Source: Marinimicrobium sp050113635
GTDB lineage: Bacteria > Pseudomonadota > Gammaproteobacteria > Pseudomonadales > Cellvibrionaceae
Direction of reading: 5' to 3'
DNA length: 64,000 nt
NCBI RefSeq assembly: GCF_050113635.1
Contig: NZ_JBNJLT010000009.1
Coordinates: 8,308-72,307, forward strand
A program made the translations under genes and the position numbers. Positions 60,850-64,000 of the stretch are shown here, in pieces; the first letter of the stretch is position 1; each line of letters opens with the position of its first letter. The notes beneath the pieces are model-generated. The model made no database searches and was not told where the DNA came from. It saw nothing but the letters and a program-made list of their open reading frames with translations.

Positions 60850-61719
60850 TCAGTGAATCTCAGCCCAAAGCGCCGAAACAATCGGACTTTGCAGGCGCCT
60901 GCGCAATACGCAGATGCCGGTCTCAAACGGTCCCAGGTCTGGCTGGTCCGGGAGACGCGTCACCCGCTGACGAAGCGGGCTGTTGTTCAGCACGATCTCT
61001 GGGACAAGCCCCACACCAAACCCAAGGCTCACCATACTCACAATAGCTTCGTTGCCCTGCACTTCGGCGTAGATGTTGGGTGTGAACTTTTGGCTTCGAC
61101 ACCAATGGTCGAACCGCTCCCGCGCAATGCCTTCCTCAGGAATAATCACAGGCCAGTCGCGCCAACTCCCCGCAAGAGTGTTTCTGTGGATCAGGGCGGT
61201 ATCCGAGGGCCCGATCAGTAGCAAGGGGGATTGAGAGATCAGTTTGAATTCCAGTGCGCTCGGCAGCCGTTCGGGGCGAGTGGCGATGGCGATATCTTCT
61301 TGCCCATTCAAAATGCGGGCAATAGCCGGGGCCGGATCGCCGGTATGGAGCTTAATGGCAATCCCGGGGTGGCGTTCCCGGAACTGTGTCAGTAGATCAT
61401 GGAGGAAGCTGTAGCTGGCGGTCACAGAGCAATAGAGGCTGAGTTGCCCCCGCAGTTCGCTGCTTTGTTGATGCAGGGCTTCCTGAAAGGTTTCCCATTG
61501 TTGCAGGCTTTCCCGCGCAAAGCGCAGGAAGCGCTCGCCCTCGGGGGTGAGGCTGACCGAGCGGTTGTCACGCAGCATCAACGTTACCGCCAATTCTTCT
61601 TCCAAATATTTCAGGTTTCGGCTGATGGTAGAGGGGCTGACGTGGCATTGGCTCGCAGCCCGCCCAAAGTGCCGTGTGGTGGCGAGAGCAATGTAGAGTC
61701 GCAGCTTTTGGGGATCCAT
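60850..61719 (-). CDS. ilvY: LysR-type regulator IlvY
   Basis: A 289-residue LysR-family activator: N-terminal winged helix-turn-helix (LRLYIALATTRHFGRAASQC, SPSTISRNLKYLEEEL) and a two-lobed ligand domain (92-289). Divergent orientation next to ilvC and overall resemblance identify it as IlvY, which activates ilvC when acetolactate or acetohydroxybutyrate accumulates. A 17-base palindrome typical of IlvY operators lies in the shared promoter. Confidence 0.92.
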   Translation of the reverse strand: MDPQKLRLYIALATTRHFGRAASQCHVSPSTISRNLKYLEEELAVTLMLRDNRSVSLTPEGERFLRFARESLQQWETFQEALHQQSSELRGQLSLYCSVTASYSFLHDLLTQFRERHPGIAIKLHTGDPAPAIARILNGQEDIAIATRPERLPSALEFKLISQSPLLLIGPSDTALIHRNTLAGSWRDWPVIIPEEGIARERFDHWCRSQKFTPNIYAEVQGNEAIVSMVSLGFGVGLVPEIVLNNSPLRQRVTRLPDQPDLGPFETGICVLRRRLQSPIVSALWAEIH

Positions 61720-61746
61720 GGTCGATTGGGCTCTGTCTTGGTCATT

Positions 61747-61763
61747 GTTGCAATTTTTGCAAC
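61747..61763. promoter_or_regulatory. IlvY operator in the ilvY-ilvC divergent promoter
   Basis: GTTGCAATTTTTGCAAC is a perfect palindrome with arms GTTGCAA/TTGCAAC and spacer TTT, consistent with the TTGCAA-type IlvY sites known from enteric bacteria. A related half-site GGTTGCGAA lies at 61768-61776, where a second operator would be expected. It is 105 bases before ilvC. Confidence 0.8.
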
Positions 61764-61867
61764 AGAAGGTTGCGAATATATCATTTTACGTTATGAGGGT
61801 TTTTCCTTAAACTGCGGGTCTTTATTTTACAGTGAAGAGCTTAGGCTCACTTCTAGGAGGCAGATAT

Positions 61868-62884
61868 ATGCACGTTTTTTACGATAAAGACTGTGATCTT
61901 TCCATCATCCAAGGTAAGAAAGTCGCCATTCTGGGCTACGGCTCCCAGGGCCATGCGCACGCCAACAACCTGAAGGATTCTGGCGTGGACGTTGTGGTTG
62001 GCCTGCGTGAAGGTTCCGGCTCCGTCAAGAAAGCCGAAGGTGCAGGCTTGAAAGTTGCCAGTGTTGCTGAGGCTGTGAAAAGCGCTGACGTGGTGATGGT
62101 GCTGACGCCGGATGAGTTCCAGTCCTCTTTGTACTCTGACACGATTGAGCCGAACCTCAAGCAGGGCGCCACCCTGGCCTTTGCTCATGGCTTCGCCATT
62201 CATTACAACCAGATCGTGCCCCGTAAAGACCTGGATGTGATCATGGTGGCCCCGAAGGCGCCGGGCCACACTGTACGCACAGAATTTGTCAAAGGTGGCG
62301 GTATCCCCGATCTGATCGCTATTTTCCAGGATGCCTCTGGCAAAGCCAAAGATGTTGCCCTGTCTTACGCCTCCGCGATTGGCGGCGGCCGCACCGGTAT
62401 CATTGAAACCACCTTTAAAGACGAGACCGAAACCGACCTGTTCGGCGAGCAGGCTGTGCTTTGCGGTGGTACCGTGGAGTTGGTAAAAGCCGGCTTTGAA
62501 ACCCTGGTGGAAGCTGGCTATGCCCCTGAAATGGCGTATTTCGAGTGCTTGCACGAACTGAAACTGATCGTGGACCTGATGTACGAAGGTGGTATTGCGG
62601 ACATGAACTACTCTATCTCCAATAACGCGGAGTATGGTGAGTACGTGACAGGCCCTCAGGTGATTAACGATGAATCCCGTGAGGCGATGCGCCAGGCGTT
62701 GCGCAATATCCAGAATGGTGAGTACGCCAAGCGTTTTATCAGCGAAGGTGCCTTGAACTATCCTGAGATGACCGCTCGTCGTCGTCTGAACGCGGCACAC
62801 CCGATCGAGCAAGTGGGTGAGCGTCTGCGGGCGATGATGCCCTGGATCGGCTCCAACAAGATCATCGACAAAAGCAAGAACTAA
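61868..62884 (+). CDS. ilvC: Ketol-acid reductoisomerase (NADP+), class I
   Basis: A 338-residue enzyme, second common step of branched-chain amino acid synthesis. The short class I form has a single C-terminal knotted domain, unlike the longer enteric class II enzyme. The NADPH site is ILGYGSQGHAHANNLKDSG. Catalytic acidic residues lie in DLFGEQAVLCGG and the AYFECLHELKLIVDLMYEGG helix. ATG 61868 follows an ideal AGGAGG 7 bases upstream; the open frame from 61832 precedes that site. Activated by the divergent ilvY product. Confidence 0.97.
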   Translation: MHVFYDKDCDLSIIQGKKVAILGYGSQGHAHANNLKDSGVDVVVGLREGSGSVKKAEGAGLKVASVAEAVKSADVVMVLTPDEFQSSLYSDTIEPNLKQGATLAFAHGFAIHYNQIVPRKDLDVIMVAPKAPGHTVRTEFVKGGGIPDLIAIFQDASGKAKDVALSYASAIGGGRTGIIETTFKDETETDLFGEQAVLCGGTVELVKAGFETLVEAGYAPEMAYFECLHELKLIVDLMYEGGIADMNYSISNNAEYGEYVTGPQVINDESREAMRQALRNIQNGEYAKRFISEGALNYPEMTARRRLNAAHPIEQVGERLRAMMPWIGSNKIIDKSKN

Positions 62885-62926
62885 TCTTGTACGGAGTGCC
62901 CCCTGTGCCAAGGGGGGCAGACCTTT

Positions 62927-62964
62927 CGAAAGCCCGCTGCAGGCCCAACTGCAGCGGGCTTTCG
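62927..62964 (+). terminator. Long perfect stem-loop between ilvC and pssA
   Basis: Sixteen paired bases (62927-62942 with 62949-62964, core GCCCGCTGCAG) around the six-base loop GCCCAA. No T-run follows, so it may be a Rho-assisted or partial terminator, or an mRNA-stabilising 3' end for ilvC. A smaller hairpin GCCCCCT/AGGGGGGC lies just before it. Confidence 0.65.
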
Positions 62965-63003
62965 TGTACTATGGTGGTAGAAAATCCCCATTTTGAGGTG
63001 ACT

Positions 63004-63915
63004 ATGACAGACAACGATCAGCCGCAGCGAGACAATAACGAAGGCGAGGGCTTCCTCCCCTTCGGCGAGCACGTCGAAGAAGTGTCGGAAAACGGTCGCA
63101 AAGTGCGCCACCGGGGTGTTTACTTTTTGCCCAACTTGTTTACGACAGGGGCGTTGTTTGCTGGTTTCTATGCGATTGTCTCCGCCATGCACGGTAATTT
63201 CGACAGCGCCGCCATTGCCATCTTTGTGGCGATGGGGCTGGATGGAATGGATGGGCGCGTAGCGCGTATGACCAACACATCGAGTGCATTTGGCGAGCAG
63301 TACGATAGTTTGTCGGACATGGTGTCCTTCGGGTTGGCGCCTGCGCTGGTGATGTTCAGTTGGGCGCTTTCTGGGCTTGGTAAGCTGGGGTGGGCGGCTG
63401 CTTTTGTGTTTGCGGTGTGTGCGGCCCTTCGGTTGGCGCGCTTCAACACCCAGATTGGCGTCGTCGACAAAAAGTATTTTGTGGGATTGGCCAGCCCTCC
63501 CTCCGCGGCCATCCTGGCATCCATTGTCTGGACCGGACACGATGGTTCTGTTTCCGCCCCGGTGGCTTTGGCCGCCGCTCTGATAACTATTACGGCAGGC
63601 CTGTTAATGGTGAGCAACGTCCGCTACTACAGTTTCAAGGATTTTGATTTTCGAGGCAGGGTGCCCTTTGTGGTGATGCTGATGGTAGTGGGCGTATTTG
63701 TGGTGGTGAGTATCAATCCGCCGGTTATTTTACTGTGCATGTCCGTCACCTATGGGTTGTCTGGCCCGGTGATCTGGCTGTGGCGTCGCCGGACCGGAAT
63801 GTCCGACTGGTTTGACCGGCAGGGGGAGTCTGAGCGGCCAGCGGACGAAGGATCGGAAGGCTCTGCAAAGGGCACCGAAAAAGCTTCCGTTGAAGACGAT
63901 CAAAAGCCTCTCTGA
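63004..63915 (+). CDS. pssA: CDP-diacylglycerol-serine O-phosphatidyltransferase
   Basis: A 303-residue integral membrane enzyme that makes phosphatidylserine, precursor of phosphatidylethanolamine. The CDP-alcohol phosphatidyltransferase motif is DGMDGRVARM followed by GEQYDSLSDMVSFG, giving the metal- and CDP-binding aspartates. There are about seven to eight hydrophobic helices. The N-terminal 40 residues and C-terminal tail are charged and cytoplasmic. ATG 63004 is preceded by TGAGGTG; the open frame from 62887 crosses the stem-loop. This is the subclass II (Bacillus-like membrane) type; ilvC-pssA adjacency is kept in Pseudomonas and relatives. Confidence 0.95.
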   Translation: MTDNDQPQRDNNEGEGFLPFGEHVEEVSENGRKVRHRGVYFLPNLFTTGALFAGFYAIVSAMHGNFDSAAIAIFVAMGLDGMDGRVARMTNTSSAFGEQYDSLSDMVSFGLAPALVMFSWALSGLGKLGWAAAFVFAVCAALRLARFNTQIGVVDKKYFVGLASPPSAAILASIVWTGHDGSVSAPVALAAALITITAGLLMVSNVRYYSFKDFDFRGRVPFVVMLMVVGVFVVVSINPPVILLCMSVTYGLSGPVIWLWRRRTGMSDWFDRQGESERPADEGSEGSAKGTEKASVEDDQKPL

Positions 63916-63933
63916 TATTTTTTAAAAAAGCGC

Positions 63934-63975
63934 TTGCGGAGGTGTGATGAGGTGCGTATAGTTCGCGCCTCTTCC
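63934..63975 (+). promoter_or_regulatory. Strong sigma-70 promoter with GC-rich discriminator, stable-RNA type
   Basis: TTGCGG (63934-63939), 17-base spacer, TATAGT (63957-63962), then TCGCGCCTC. The G/C-rich discriminator right after the -10 is typical of stringently controlled rRNA and tRNA promoters. An A/T-rich patch just upstream (ATATTTTTTAAAAAA) resembles an UP element. No gene starts before the window ends at 64000. Confidence 0.6.
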
Positions 63976-64000
63976 GGAGCGAAGGTTGATGCCAAAGGGG

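Noticed and set aside
61853..62911. 352-codon open frame antisense to ilvC
   Set aside because: It mirrors the full ilvC gene on the opposite strand; the product is a low-complexity His/Arg/Gly mix with no family pattern.
1..64000. CRISPR array, insertion sequence, prophage or tRNA genes
   Set aside because: No regularly spaced repeats, transposase or phage proteins, or cloverleaf-type sequences were seen in the gaps; a tRNA scan would be decisive.

Overview
The window is a gene-dense chromosomal segment of a free-living gammaproteobacterium. The type IV pilus/bamD/clpB gene order, four TonB-dependent receptors and a GH5-like surface lipoprotein suggest a marine or soil polysaccharide degrader of the Cellvibrionales type (Saccharophagus, Marinimicrobium or Teredinibacter relatives). 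This placement is an inference from gene content. No IS element, prophage, CRISPR array, tRNA or rRNA gene was seen. The last 70 bases look like a strong stable-RNA promoter, so an rRNA or tRNA operon may begin just past the right edge.

Bases 1-16,900 hold accessory nutrition and signalling genes: a MacB-like ABC exporter operon (minus strand, cut by the left edge); a putatively PhoB-controlled trio (surface lipoprotein, TonB-dependent receptor, periplasmic protein with two TonB-C-like domains); a type II NADH dehydrogenase beside a Gfo/Idh/MocA oxidoreductase; a chemoreceptor; and a thiamine salvage operon headed by a TPP riboswitch (receptor, Thiamine_BP-like protein, PnuT-like permease, thiamine-kinase-like phosphotransferase).

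Bases 16,800-23,230 hold a PhoX-family Tat lipoprotein behind a good Pho box, the wreck of an alpha/beta-hydrolase lipoprotein gene, yebG under a near-perfect LexA box, and a Fur-boxed siderophore receptor with its PepSY membrane partner.

Bases 23,230-51,750 are a conserved core: murJ, a DUF342/FapA-like gene, ribF, ileS, lspA, fkpB, ispH, the minor pilin operon (fimT-like, pilV, pilW, pilX, pilY1, pilE), pilR, pilS, nadE, bamD, rluD, pgeF and clpB (sigma-32-like promoter). The order resembles the Pseudomonas cluster. A second FimT-like gene points the other way upstream of the pilin operon.

Bases 52,200-63,915 hold branched-chain amino acid genes (ilvI, ilvH, ilvY, ilvC) and pssA. Between ilvH and ilvY sits a glycan-type TonB-dependent receptor with a LacI-type operator, followed by a lipoprotein with a GH5_8 mannanase-like fold in which both catalytic glutamates appear to be replaced. 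This is the best candidate for an undescribed system: a dead glycosidase acting as the glycan-capturing partner of a TonB receptor.

The four receptors are each preceded by a different nutritional switch: Pho box, TPP riboswitch, Fur box and LacI-type operator.
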